A DNA stretch of 64,000 nt from NCBI GenBank assembly GCA_021199305.1, contig JAJQIH010000035.1, positions 1 to 64,000 on the forward strand, read 5' to 3'. The DNA comes from Ruminococcus sp. GTDB taxonomy: Bacteria > Bacillota > Clostridia > Oscillospirales > Ruminococcaceae. Position 1 is the first letter of the stretch. The number at the start of each line of letters is the position of its first letter. This document shows positions 26,193 to 34,769 of this stretch, one piece after another. A model generated the notes under the pieces. The model ran no database searches and was not told the DNA's origin. It worked only from the letters and a program-made list of their open reading frames with translations. The position numbers and the translations under genes are program-made.

Positions 26193-26939
26193 ATGCTTAG
26201 TCCACAGGATATTGCTGAAAAACGTTTTGAAAAGGGTACGTTTGGTTACAAGCCTGAAGACGTTGACGCATACCTTCTTGAGGTTTCAAAGCTGGTTGAG
26301 GCTTTGGTTGCCGAAAATGAAGAAAGCGACGAAAAGATTATAAAGTTGGTTGAGAAGATCAACGAATACAGAAATGATGAAGAAGCTATCAAGGAAGCTC
26401 TTTTGGGCGCTCAGAAGCAGGCTCATCAGGTTCTCAGCGATGCACAGGAGAAGTCTGAAAAGATGATTAACGATGCCAAGGCTGAGCAGGAAAGAGTTTC
26501 TCAGGAAAGCGCTGAGAAGTGTGATAAAATTGTCAGAGATCACAAGGCTAAGTGCGAGAAAATCATTAAGGAAAATACTGAAAAGACAGAGCATAGAATT
26601 AAAGCTACAAAGCTTCAGGCGGAGCAGGAGGCTGAAAACCTCGAAAAGCTCAAGCTTGAGGTTTCAAGGTTTAAGGCTAAGCTTATCGAGCTTTATAATA
26701 AACAGCTTAAGCTTATAACAGAGCTTCCAGAGATTTCTGAGGAAGAAATTGAAACGATTATCGAGCAGAAGGAAGCTGACGCTAAAAAGCTTGAGGAGAG
26801 CAAGGCTATTATCAAGGCTGCTGAAGAGCTTAAAAACGCTCAGCCTGAAAAGACTGAGGAGAGCTTCCACTATGAGGGAAATACATATTCGCCGGAGGAT
26901 ATACATTTCGACGATTTGAAATTTGGAAAAAACAACTAA
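26193..26939 (+). CDS. divIVA: DivIVA family septum/pole organiser
   Basis: A 248-residue, highly helical protein. The N-terminal membrane-binding domain is diagnostic (MLSPQDIAEKRFEKGTFGYK, then PEDVDAYLLEV). Most of the rest (~35-200) is Lys/Glu-rich coiled coil. The tail includes FHYEGNTYSPEDIHFDDL. AGGAGG precedes the ATG. It closes the yggS-sepF-ylmH-divIVA division block, followed by ileS. Confidence 0.95.
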   Translation: MLSPQDIAEKRFEKGTFGYKPEDVDAYLLEVSKLVEALVAENEESDEKIIKLVEKINEYRNDEEAIKEALLGAQKQAHQVLSDAQEKSEKMINDAKAEQERVSQESAEKCDKIVRDHKAKCEKIIKENTEKTEHRIKATKLQAEQEAENLEKLKLEVSRFKAKLIELYNKQLKLITELPEISEEEIETIIEQKEADAKKLEESKAIIKAAEELKNAQPEKTEESFHYEGNTYSPEDIHFDDLKFGKNN

Positions 26940-26957
26940 CAGAGGAGTAAACACTAA

Positions 26958-29741
26958 ATGGCACAGGACTACAACAATACTTTGAATTTACCAAAGACTG
27001 ACTTTCCTATGAGGGGTAATCTTCCAAAGAGAGAGCCTGATATGCTCACAAAATGGGATGATGAAAGACTATATTATGAAATGGTAAAGAAGGGTGAGGG
27101 CAAGCCAACTTATATTCTGCACGATGGACCTCCGTATGCAAACGGCGATATTCACTTGGGAACTGCTCTCAATAAGGTCCTCAAGGATATTATTGTCAAG
27201 TATAAGAATATGAGCGGATATTGCGCTCCGTATGTTCCAGGCTGGGATACTCACGGACTTCCTATTGAGCTTAAAGCTATGAAGTCAATAGGCGTTGAAA
27301 ACGGCGCTATTCCTGCAATTGAGCTCAGAAAGCATTGCAAGGAGTTTGCTCTTTCTTTTGTTGAAAACCAAAAGAACCAGTTTAAAAGACTTGGTGTTTT
27401 AGGTGACTTTGACGACCCATATCTTACTTTAAAGCCTGAATTTGAAGCAAGACAGGTTAAGGTCTTCGGCGAAATGGCAAAGAGAGGCTACATCTACAAG
27501 GGATTAAAGCCGGTTTATTGGTGCCCTGAATGTCAGACTGCTCTTGCAGAAGCTGAAATTGAGTATTCAGACGATCCGTGTCATTCTATTTATGTAAAAT
27601 TCAAGGTAACCGACGATAAGGGAATTTTCTCATCTCACGGAATTGACCTTGATAAAACCTATTTCGTTATCTGGACCACAACTACATGGACTCTGCCGGG
27701 CAACCTTGCTATCTGCTTGGGACCTGAGTATGACTATACGGTTGTCAAGGCTTCAAATGGCGAAAATTATGTAATGGCTCAGTATCTCGTTCCGCAGACT
27801 ATGGAAGCTGCTGGAATTGACGAGTATACCTGCGAGGGTACTTTCCTTGGCAAAGAGCTTGAAGGAATTAAGACTGCGCATCCGTTTATGAACCGTCCGT
27901 CACCGATTATTATCGGAGATCACGTTACACTTGACAGCGGTACAGGCTGTGTTCATACAGCTCCTGGATACGGTGTTGAGGACTTTGAGGTTTGCAAAAA
28001 TTACGATGATATCGGAATTGTTGTAGGCGTTGACGGAAAGGGAGTTTTAACTAAAGACTCCGGAATGTTCGAGGGACTTAAAACAGAGGAAGCCAATAAG
28101 GTTATCGCTCAGCATTTAGAGGACATCGGAGCTTTGTTTGCGCTTGAAAAAATCGAGCACCAATATCCGCACTGCTGGAGATGTAAATCACCAGTTCTTT
28201 TCCGTGCGACAGAACAGTGGTTCTGCTCAGTAAACGACTTCAAGGATGAAGCTGTCAAGGCGATTGAAGACGTTGAGTGGATTCCTGGATGGGGCGAGGA
28301 CAGAATCAAGGGAATGGTTATGGATCGTTCCGACTGGTGCATTTCACGTCAGAGAACCTGGGGCGTTCCGATTCCTATTATCTATTGTAAAGACTGCCAC
28401 AAGCCTATTGTAAATGAAGAAACTATAAATGCCATTTCTGAGCTTTTCCGAAAGGAAGGCTCTGACGCCTGGTATACTCACGAGCTTTCGGAATTTATTC
28501 CTGATAGCGTTAAGTGTGAGTGCGGCTGCGGCGAATTTGAAAAAGAAATGGACATTATGGACGTCTGGTTTGACAGCGGCGTAACTCACAGCGCAGTTTT
28601 GGACGAGCGTGAGGAGCTTTCAAGTCCTGCCGACCTTTACCTTGAGGGCGCAGACCAGTACAGAGGCTGGTTCCAGTCGTCATTGCTGACAAGCGTTGTC
28701 TGCAACGGCAGAGCGCCTTATAAGGCAGTTTGTACGCACGGCTGGGTAGTCGACGGTCAGGGCAAGCAAATGCACAAATCTCTCGGCAACGGAATTGAGC
28801 CTGGTGAAATTACTGAAAAGTACGGAGCTGACATATTAAGATTATGGGCCGCTTCAAGCGATTACCATTCCGACATAAGAATTTCTAAAGATATTCTTTC
28901 TCAGCTTTCCGATGCATATAAGAAAATCAGAAACACAGCCAGATTTATTTTAGGAAATATTGGCGATTTTGATATTGATAAGGACGCGGTTTGCGAGTGT
29001 GAGCTAAGCGACCTTGACAAGTGGGCGCTTTATAAGCTTGACGAACTGATTGACAAGGCGAACGTTGCATATAATGCTTTCGACTTTCATATTGTTTTCC
29101 ACGCAATTCACAACTTCTGTGTAACTGATATGTCAAACTTCTATCTTGATATAGTTAAGGACAGATTGTATTGTGAAAAGGCTGACAGCCTTTCAAGACG
29201 TGCAGTTCAGACGGTTATGTATAAGATTTTGTCTGCAATTTCCCGTCTTGTAGCACCAATTCTATCCTTTACAGCTGATGAGATCTGGAGCTATATTCCA
29301 CATTCTTCGAGCGATAACACTCAGAGCATTTTCTTAAACGATATGCCTGAAAAGTCAGGAATTGAGGTAACGGAAGAGTTCAAGGAAAAGTGGAACCTGA
29401 TTTACGAGCTTCGTGACGAGGTTAAAAAGGCGCTCGAAATCAAGCGTAACGATAAGGTAATTGGAAAGTCGCTTGAAGCTGATGTAGAAATTTACGCTGA
29501 GGGCGAAATGTTTGATAAAATCAGCGCACTTTCTGATCTTTTACCTGAAATCTTCATCGTTTCAAGAGTTGAGGTTTTAAACGGCGAGGGTGAATTCAAG
29601 GGCGATATGGAAGGCGTTTCCATAAGCGTTAAAAAGGCATCTGGCGAGAAGTGTGAAAGATGCTGGATATACTCTGATGATGTTGGCAAAAATAGCGAGC
29701 ATCCAACGCTTTGTGCAAGATGCGCAAGCGTCGTAGAATAG
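26958..29741 (+). CDS. ileS: isoleucyl-tRNA synthetase
   Basis: Class I synthetase of 927 residues, the bacterial type. It shows the HIGH-type motif near DGPPYANGDIHLGTALNK, the editing domain with TTTWTLPGNLA, and the KMSKS-type sequence KQMHKSLGNG, with His in place of the usual Ser. The C-terminal zinc site is KCERCW near 905 and CARC near 921. The gene follows divIVA by 18 bp; there is no T-box leader, unlike many Firmicute ileS genes. Confidence 0.98.
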   Translation: MAQDYNNTLNLPKTDFPMRGNLPKREPDMLTKWDDERLYYEMVKKGEGKPTYILHDGPPYANGDIHLGTALNKVLKDIIVKYKNMSGYCAPYVPGWDTHGLPIELKAMKSIGVENGAIPAIELRKHCKEFALSFVENQKNQFKRLGVLGDFDDPYLTLKPEFEARQVKVFGEMAKRGYIYKGLKPVYWCPECQTALAEAEIEYSDDPCHSIYVKFKVTDDKGIFSSHGIDLDKTYFVIWTTTTWTLPGNLAICLGPEYDYTVVKASNGENYVMAQYLVPQTMEAAGIDEYTCEGTFLGKELEGIKTAHPFMNRPSPIIIGDHVTLDSGTGCVHTAPGYGVEDFEVCKNYDDIGIVVGVDGKGVLTKDSGMFEGLKTEEANKVIAQHLEDIGALFALEKIEHQYPHCWRCKSPVLFRATEQWFCSVNDFKDEAVKAIEDVEWIPGWGEDRIKGMVMDRSDWCISRQRTWGVPIPIIYCKDCHKPIVNEETINAISELFRKEGSDAWYTHELSEFIPDSVKCECGCGEFEKEMDIMDVWFDSGVTHSAVLDEREELSSPADLYLEGADQYRGWFQSSLLTSVVCNGRAPYKAVCTHGWVVDGQGKQMHKSLGNGIEPGEITEKYGADILRLWAASSDYHSDIRISKDILSQLSDAYKKIRNTARFILGNIGDFDIDKDAVCECELSDLDKWALYKLDELIDKANVAYNAFDFHIVFHAIHNFCVTDMSNFYLDIVKDRLYCEKADSLSRRAVQTVMYKILSAISRLVAPILSFTADEIWSYIPHSSSDNTQSIFLNDMPEKSGIEVTEEFKEKWNLIYELRDEVKKALEIKRNDKVIGKSLEADVEIYAEGEMFDKISALSDLLPEIFIVSRVEVLNGEGEFKGDMEGVSISVKKASGEKCERCWIYSDDVGKNSEHPTLCARCASVVE

Positions 29742-29748
29742 TTTTTTC

Positions 29749-29805
29749 GCAAGCTGAGTAAGCTTGCTTCAGGGCAATACTGTGCTTCGTTTGTGCGGTG
29801 TTGCC
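29749..29805 (+). other. two hairpins between ileS and lspA
   Basis: GCAAGCT (29749-29755) pairs with AGCTTGC (29761-29767), and GGCAATAC (29773-29780) pairs with GTGTTGCC (29798-29805). Neither has a T run. They occupy the 88-bp gap before lspA and could affect RNA processing or translation. Confidence 0.4.
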
Positions 29806-29829
29806 TTAATTCGGGAGGTAAAGGGTAAA

Positions 29830-30324
29830 ATGGTAGTTCTTTCCGCCTTGCTGTTGGTTGTGCTTGTTGCAATCGACCAGATAACAAAAGCTTTAGTGAA
29901 TACATATTTAAACATCGGCGAGACAGGATATACATTTTCTATTGGCAATTTTGATGCTTTTTCTATAACTCACGGCAGAAACAGCGGCGCAGCATGGAGT
30001 ATTCTTGAAGGAAAAACTTACTTTCTGATTGCTGTTGCTCTTGCCGCCATAATTATTGCGTTTTACTTTATTATCAGAGGCAAGATCAAATCCTCCGTTG
30101 GAATTATTTCTTTAATAATGATTATAAGCGGCGGAATAGGAAACTTAATTGACAGAATCAGGCTAGGTGAGGTCATAGACTTTATAAAGACTGAATTTAT
30201 CTCATTTCCTGTGTTTAATTTTGCTGATATTTGCGTAGTTGTCGGAGCAATTATATTCTGCTTGTGGGTAATTATAAGCGATATAAAGGAAAGAAGAAAA
30301 AAGGAAAGTGCTTCAAATGACTGA
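29830..30324 (+). CDS. lspA: lipoprotein signal peptidase
   Basis: Aspartic membrane protease that cleaves lipoprotein signal peptides, 164 residues with four transmembrane helices. Conserved segments are VAIDQITKALV, NSGAAWSIL, GGIGNLIDR and VFNFADICVV; the catalytic aspartates lie in NLIDR and FNFAD. I chose ATG 29830 after GGGAGGTAAAGGG. Longer frames read through the hairpins above. It processes lipoproteins such as the one at 6949 and overlaps rluD by 8 bp. Confidence 0.95.
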   Translation: MVVLSALLLVVLVAIDQITKALVNTYLNIGETGYTFSIGNFDAFSITHGRNSGAAWSILEGKTYFLIAVALAAIIIAFYFIIRGKIKSSVGIISLIMIISGGIGNLIDRIRLGEVIDFIKTEFISFPVFNFADICVVVGAIIFCLWVIISDIKERRKKESASND

Positions 30325-31216
30325 GCTTGAGTTCAAGGCTTTACAAAATGACAGCATTCGCATTGATAAATTTCTGTCTTTAAAGCTTGAGGATAAAACC
30401 CGCTCGTTTATTCAGAAGCTTATTGAAGAGGAAAACGTGTTTGTTTTTGACAAGCCTGTTTCCAAAAATTATAAGCTTAAGTGCGGCGACAAAGTAAGAG
30501 TACAGATTCCAGACCCTGTTGAGCTTGATATCAGGCCTGAAAACATTCCTGTTGATATTGTCTATCAGGACAGCGACCTGCTTGTTGTTGATAAGCCGAA
30601 GGGAATGGTTGTTCACCCGGCGCCGGGAAATTATACAGGTACTTTAGTCAACGCACTGATGTATCATTGCGGCGAAAATTTGTCCTCAATCAACGGCGTT
30701 ATAAGGCCAGGAATTGTACATAGAATTGATAAGAATACAAGCGGCCTGCTGATGGTTGCAAAAAACGACAGGGCGCACAACTTTTTAGCCGAGCAGATTA
30801 AAAACCACACCTTTAAAAGAGAATACTGCGCTGTTTGCTTAGGACATTTCAAAGAGCAGGCAGGAACTATAAATGCGCCTATTGGAAGAAGTAAAAATGA
30901 CCGTAAAAAGATGTGCGTTACAAATGAAAATTCCAAGGAAGCTATCACGCATTACGAGGTTTTAGAGGAATTTGACGGCTATTCGCTTGTGAAATTTGTT
31001 CTCGAAACGGGAAGAACGCACCAGATAAGAGTTCATTCAAAGTATATAGGTCATCCTGTACTCGGTGACGATGTGTATTCAAAGCCGTTTAAAGGCTTGG
31101 AAGGGCAGTGCCTTCACGCTCAGACCTTGGGTTTTGTTCATCCGAACGGCGAGTATATGGAATTTTCTTCACCGCTTCCCGAATATTTTACCAATATATT
31201 GAAAAGGATCAAGTAG
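30317..31216 (+). CDS. rluD: RluD-type 23S rRNA pseudouridine synthase
   Basis: A 299-residue pseudouridine synthase of the RluA/RluD family. An N-terminal S4 domain (DSIRIDKFLSLKL, ~12-75) precedes the catalytic domain, with the active Asp in HRIDKNTSG and the motif ETGRTHQIRVH. The lspA-rluD pair is common in Firmicutes. The ATG at 30317 is preferred over GTG 30308 because AAGGAAAG stands at the right distance. Confidence 0.93.
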   Translation: MTELEFKALQNDSIRIDKFLSLKLEDKTRSFIQKLIEEENVFVFDKPVSKNYKLKCGDKVRVQIPDPVELDIRPENIPVDIVYQDSDLLVVDKPKGMVVHPAPGNYTGTLVNALMYHCGENLSSINGVIRPGIVHRIDKNTSGLLMVAKNDRAHNFLAEQIKNHTFKREYCAVCLGHFKEQAGTINAPIGRSKNDRKKMCVTNENSKEAITHYEVLEEFDGYSLVKFVLETGRTHQIRVHSKYIGHPVLGDDVYSKPFKGLEGQCLHAQTLGFVHPNGEYMEFSSPLPEYFTNILKRIK

Positions 31217-31219
31217 TAG

Positions 31220-32059
31220 ATGTTTGAAGATATTAACAAGGTTTTGCTTATCACCGATATGGACGGAACTTTTTTAAATTCCAAAAAAATCCCGTCCGAA
31301 GAAAACCTCAAAGCCGTTGAAAGATTTCAGAAGGCTGGCGGAAAATTCACTATAGCAACTGGCAGAGCGCTTCAGGCGGTTAAGCTTTATTTTGAATATT
31401 TTAACTGCAATTTTCCAATGGTTATGTTTAACGGCGGAATGGTTTACGATTTTGAGCGGGATGTATCTCTTTATGACAGCTTTGTTCCCGATTTTACAAG
31501 GAATATAGTTCTGGATATTTTAAATAAGTTTCCTAAGCTCGGCTGTGAGATATTAGTAAGGTCTAATATTAAAATCGTTCAGTATAACGATATGGAGGAG
31601 TATCACACCAGAATCTGTAAATCAAATCCCGATATAGTTTCACTTGACGAGGTACACGAGCCCTGGTACAAGGTTTTGTTTGCAGACACGGAGGAAAATA
31701 TCGACGAGGTTCAACGTTACGTCGAAGAAAAGAACTTCAGCGGAGTTGATTTTGTCAGAAGCGATAAGTTTTTCTATGAGATTTTGCCGACAGGCAATTC
31801 AAAGGGAACTGCTGTTTCTAAGCTTCGGGAAATATGTAATTTATCCGATTATACGATAGTTTGCGTCGGCGATTATGACAATGATATTGAAATGATAGAA
31901 TACGCTGACGTTGGAGTTTGCCCAAGCAACGCAGTAGAGAGCGTCAAGCGGGCGGCGGATATAGTTTTAAAGCAATCAAATGATGAAAATGCTATTGCGG
32001 CAGTAATAGATTTTATATTTTCTAAAATAAAAAACGGAGGTAAATTTGATGGACGCTAA
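31220..32059 (+). CDS. Cof-type HAD-superfamily phosphatase
   Basis: A 279-residue HAD hydrolase of the Cof/IIB class, which dephosphorylates small sugar or nucleotide phosphates. Motif I is DMDGTFLN with the nucleophilic Asp, motif II FTIATGRAL, motif III the Lys in LPTGNSKGTAV, and motif IV VGDYDNDIEM. Substrate cannot be predicted from sequence. It overlaps the next gene by 11 bp. Confidence 0.9.
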   Translation: MFEDINKVLLITDMDGTFLNSKKIPSEENLKAVERFQKAGGKFTIATGRALQAVKLYFEYFNCNFPMVMFNGGMVYDFERDVSLYDSFVPDFTRNIVLDILNKFPKLGCEILVRSNIKIVQYNDMEEYHTRICKSNPDIVSLDEVHEPWYKVLFADTEENIDEVQRYVEEKNFSGVDFVRSDKFFYEILPTGNSKGTAVSKLREICNLSDYTIVCVGDYDNDIEMIEYADVGVCPSNAVESVKRAADIVLKQSNDENAIAAVIDFIFSKIKNGGKFDGR

Positions 32060-32918
32060 TTTAAAAAAGCAGCTTAAAGTTACGGCTTGTAAAATCAGAA
32101 TGGGAATTATCGAGGGCGTTCACAGCGCAAAATCGGGACACCCGGGCGGTTCGCTTTCGATAGCTGACACGCTTACATATCTTTATTTCAATAAGATGAA
32201 CGTAAATCCCGAAAACCCGGACGACCCAGACAGAGATCGCTTTGTTCTGTCAAAGGGACACACAGCGCCTGCACTTTACTCAACTCTTGCACAGAAAGGA
32301 TATTTCAGCACAGAGGAGCTTAAAAGCTTGCGTCATATAGGCGCACTTTTGCAAGGACATCCTTGCATTCAGATTCCTGGTGTTGATATGTCGTCAGGTT
32401 CGCTTGGACAGGGTATTTCTGCGGCTTGCGGAATGGCTCTTTCATCTAAGCTTGACGCTAAGGCTGGCAAGCACGAATATAAGGTGTATACAGTTTTAGG
32501 CGACGGTGAAATTGAAGAAGGACAGGTTTGGGAGGCTGCAATGTTTGCTTCTCAGTATAAGCTTGACAATCTCGTTGCAATTGTTGACAACAACGGACTT
32601 CAGATTGACGGTAAAATCGAGGACGTTATGTCGCCGTACCCGATTGTTGATAAGTTCAAGGCTTTTGGTTGGCACGTTATCGAAATGAACGCACATTGCT
32701 TTGATTCTATAGAAGCTGCTTTTGACGAAGCTGACAAGGTTACAGGACAGCCTGTCGTTATAATTCAGAAGAGCGTCAAGGGCAAGGGCGTTTCGTTTAT
32801 GGAAAACAATGTTTCATGGCATGGCGCAGCTCCAAACGACGAACAGTACGCACAGGCAATGAGTGAGCTTCAGACAGCGCTCGATGAGCTTTGCTCTGAT
32901 GATTGCTGCAACAAGTAA
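32049..32918 (+). CDS. transketolase, N-terminal (thiamine-diphosphate) subunit
   Basis: The first half of a split transketolase, 289 residues. It contains the thiamine-binding elements: SGHPGGSLSIADTL, DRFVLSKGHTAPALYS, GSLGQGISAACGMA and GDGEIEEGQVWEAA followed by NLVAIVDNNG. The complementary half follows 16 bp downstream. GGAGG precedes ATG 32049. The two polypeptides together act in the pentose-phosphate pathway. Confidence 0.95.
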   Translation: MDANLKKQLKVTACKIRMGIIEGVHSAKSGHPGGSLSIADTLTYLYFNKMNVNPENPDDPDRDRFVLSKGHTAPALYSTLAQKGYFSTEELKSLRHIGALLQGHPCIQIPGVDMSSGSLGQGISAACGMALSSKLDAKAGKHEYKVYTVLGDGEIEEGQVWEAAMFASQYKLDNLVAIVDNNGLQIDGKIEDVMSPYPIVDKFKAFGWHVIEMNAHCFDSIEAAFDEADKVTGQPVVIIQKSVKGKGVSFMENNVSWHGAAPNDEQYAQAMSELQTALDELCSDDCCNK

Positions 32919-32934
32919 AGGGGAGGTAAGAATA

Positions 32935-33873
32935 ATGGCTGATGTAATTAAAAAAGCAACTAGAGAAAGCTACGGCGAAGCGTTAGCTGAGCTTGGCGAT
33001 AAATATGAAAATCTGTATGTGCTTGACGCTGACCTTGCGGCAGCTACAAAAACAGGCATATTCAAAAAGAAGTTCCCTGAAAGATTTTTTGACTGCGGAA
33101 TTGCCGAAGCAAATATGATGGGCGTTGCTGCTGGACTTGCGGCAACAGGAAAAATTCCTTTCGCTTCAACATTCGCTATGTTTGCGTCTGGCAGAGCGTT
33201 TGAAATTGTGAGAAACTCTATTGGATATCCACATCTTAATGTTAAAATTGGTGCAACTCACGCTGGAATTTCTGTAGGTGAGGACGGAGCTACTCACCAG
33301 TGCAACGAGGATGTTGCTCTTATGAGAACAATTCCTGGAATGACAATTATAAACCCAGCAGACGACGTTGAAGCAAGAGCTGCTGTTGAAGCTGCTATTT
33401 TGCACGACGGTCCTGTTTATCTTCGCTTCGGAAGATTAGCGGCTCCTGTATTTAACGACAAGGATACCTATAAGTTTGAGCTTGGCAAGGGAATTGAATT
33501 GACAAGCGGAAATGATATTACTATTGTAGCTACTGGCCTTATGGTTTCTGAAGCTTTGAAGGCAGCAGAAACTCTTAAAGAGGACGGCATAAACGCAAGA
33601 GTTATCAACATTCATACAATCAAGCCTATTGATAAGGAAATTATCGTAAAGGCGGCTCAGGAAACAGGCAAGATAGTAACTGTTGAAGAGCATAGCGTTA
33701 TCGGCGGTTTAGGCTCGGCTGTTTGCGACGTATTAAGCGAAAGCTGTCCGGCTCCTGTTAAGAAAATTGGCGTAAACGATGAGTTCGGCCATTCAGGTCC
33801 TGCTGTTGATCTTTTAAAGCAGTTCGGACTGTGTGCAGAAAATATCGTAAAGACTGTAAAGGAATTTATCTAA
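32935..33873 (+). CDS. transketolase, C-terminal (pyrimidine-binding) subunit
   Basis: The second half of the split transketolase, 312 residues. It holds the pyrimidine-binding and C-terminal domains (DADLAAATKTGIFKKKFPER, FDCGIAEANMMGVAAGLA, TVEEHSVIGGLGSAV). GGGGAGGT precedes ATG 32935. The split form is common in Clostridia. It ends the long co-directional gene run. Confidence 0.95.
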   Translation: MADVIKKATRESYGEALAELGDKYENLYVLDADLAAATKTGIFKKKFPERFFDCGIAEANMMGVAAGLAATGKIPFASTFAMFASGRAFEIVRNSIGYPHLNVKIGATHAGISVGEDGATHQCNEDVALMRTIPGMTIINPADDVEARAAVEAAILHDGPVYLRFGRLAAPVFNDKDTYKFELGKGIELTSGNDITIVATGLMVSEALKAAETLKEDGINARVINIHTIKPIDKEIIVKAAQETGKIVTVEEHSVIGGLGSAVCDVLSESCPAPVKKIGVNDEFGHSGPAVDLLKQFGLCAENIVKTVKEFI

Positions 33874-33920
33874 CAGCTTTAAGCTCATATTTTTACGCAC
33901 TTTAAAGTCAGAATATTTGT

Positions 33921-33951
33921 TAGCGGCAGCTGCAATCAGCAGCTGCCGCTA
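33921..33951. terminator. perfect 13-bp hairpin after the transketolase genes
   Basis: TAGCGGCAGCTGC (33921-33933) pairs perfectly with GCAGCTGCCGCTA (33939-33951) around a five-base loop. No T tract follows, so it may be a processing or factor-dependent site rather than a standard terminator. Confidence 0.5.
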
Positions 33952-33975
33952 GGTCTATCAATTTAAAATACACTC

Positions 33976-34018
33976 TTTACATATTTGTGTTTTTGGTGTA
34001 TACTAAGAACATAAGTTC
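33976..34018 (+). promoter_or_regulatory. promoter and LexA box for radC-uvrB
   Basis: TTTACA (33976-33981), 17 bp, TATACT (33999-34004). Directly after the -10 is GAACATAAGTTC (34007-34018), a perfect GAAC-N4-GTTC Gram-positive LexA (DinR) box located at the likely transcription start. This predicts DNA-damage control of radC and uvrB. Confidence 0.75.
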
Positions 34019-34050
34019 AAAGCATATGATATTGCATGAACGGAGGATTT

Positions 34051-34743
34051 ATGGAAAACAAAACTAACGGAGAAAATATTCACAAGGGACACAGACAGCG
34101 CCTGAAGCGAAAATTTTTGGATAACGGTCTTGAAGCGTTTAGTCCGCACGAAGTGCTGGAGCTGCTGCTATTTTATACCATTCCTCTTAAAAATACAAAC
34201 GATATAGCTCACGAGCTTATAAACCGTTTCGGAAGTCTTTCTGCGGTATTTGACGCTCCGGTAAGCTCGCTTTGCGAGGTCAAAAATATCAGCGAAAATT
34301 CCGCAGTTTTGCTGAAGCTAGTTCCACAGCTTCTGAGATATTATCAATTATCTCCTGATGCTGATAAGTCTATGAACGATACAAATTACGTCAGAAGGTA
34401 TTTTACTGCGCTTTATATAGGTGTTAAGGACGAGGAATTCAAGGTCTGCTGTCTTGATAATAATTTACAGGTTATCTCTTGTAATACTTTGTCTGTAGGA
34501 AGCGTTTGCGAGGTGGCTGTCAGCGCCAGAATGATAGCAAAGGCGGCGTTTGATGCAAATTCTCAATGTGTTATTTTAGCGCACAATCATCCTGATGCTT
34601 CTCCAAATCCTTCTCAGGAGGATATAAAGCTTACTTCCGATATTGCAAGTGCACTAAATCCTATTGGAATAGAAATACTTGATCACATTATCGTTGGAAA
34701 GGGCAGCGTATATTCTATGAAGGATTATGGCATAATTGATTAA
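34051..34743 (+). CDS. radC: RadC family protein (JAB/MPN domain)
   Basis: A 230-residue RadC/YeeS family protein. The N-terminal helix-hairpin-helix-like region (EVLELLLFYTIPLKNTNDIA) is followed by the JAMM metal-binding motif HNHPDASPNPSQED. The repair role once given to RadC is disputed; the family is a predicted metal-dependent deubiquitinase-like enzyme. The ATG at 34051 has GGAGG upstream. It is the first gene of a probable SOS operon with uvrB, 26 bp downstream. Confidence 0.92.
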   Translation: MENKTNGENIHKGHRQRLKRKFLDNGLEAFSPHEVLELLLFYTIPLKNTNDIAHELINRFGSLSAVFDAPVSSLCEVKNISENSAVLLKLVPQLLRYYQLSPDADKSMNDTNYVRRYFTALYIGVKDEEFKVCCLDNNLQVISCNTLSVGSVCEVAVSARMIAKAAFDANSQCVILAHNHPDASPNPSQEDIKLTSDIASALNPIGIEILDHIIVGKGSVYSMKDYGIID

Positions 34744-34769
34744 ATCTGAATTGAATTCTGGTGAAAGGT

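Noticed and set aside
26940..26957. A T-box before ileS, and another before leuS (61058-61082)
   Set aside because: The gaps are 18 and 25 bp, too short for any T-box; only tyrS has one.
32049..33873. Split transketolase as a frameshifted single gene
   Set aside because: Each half has its own strong ribosome binding site, and the two-gene form is normal in Clostridia.
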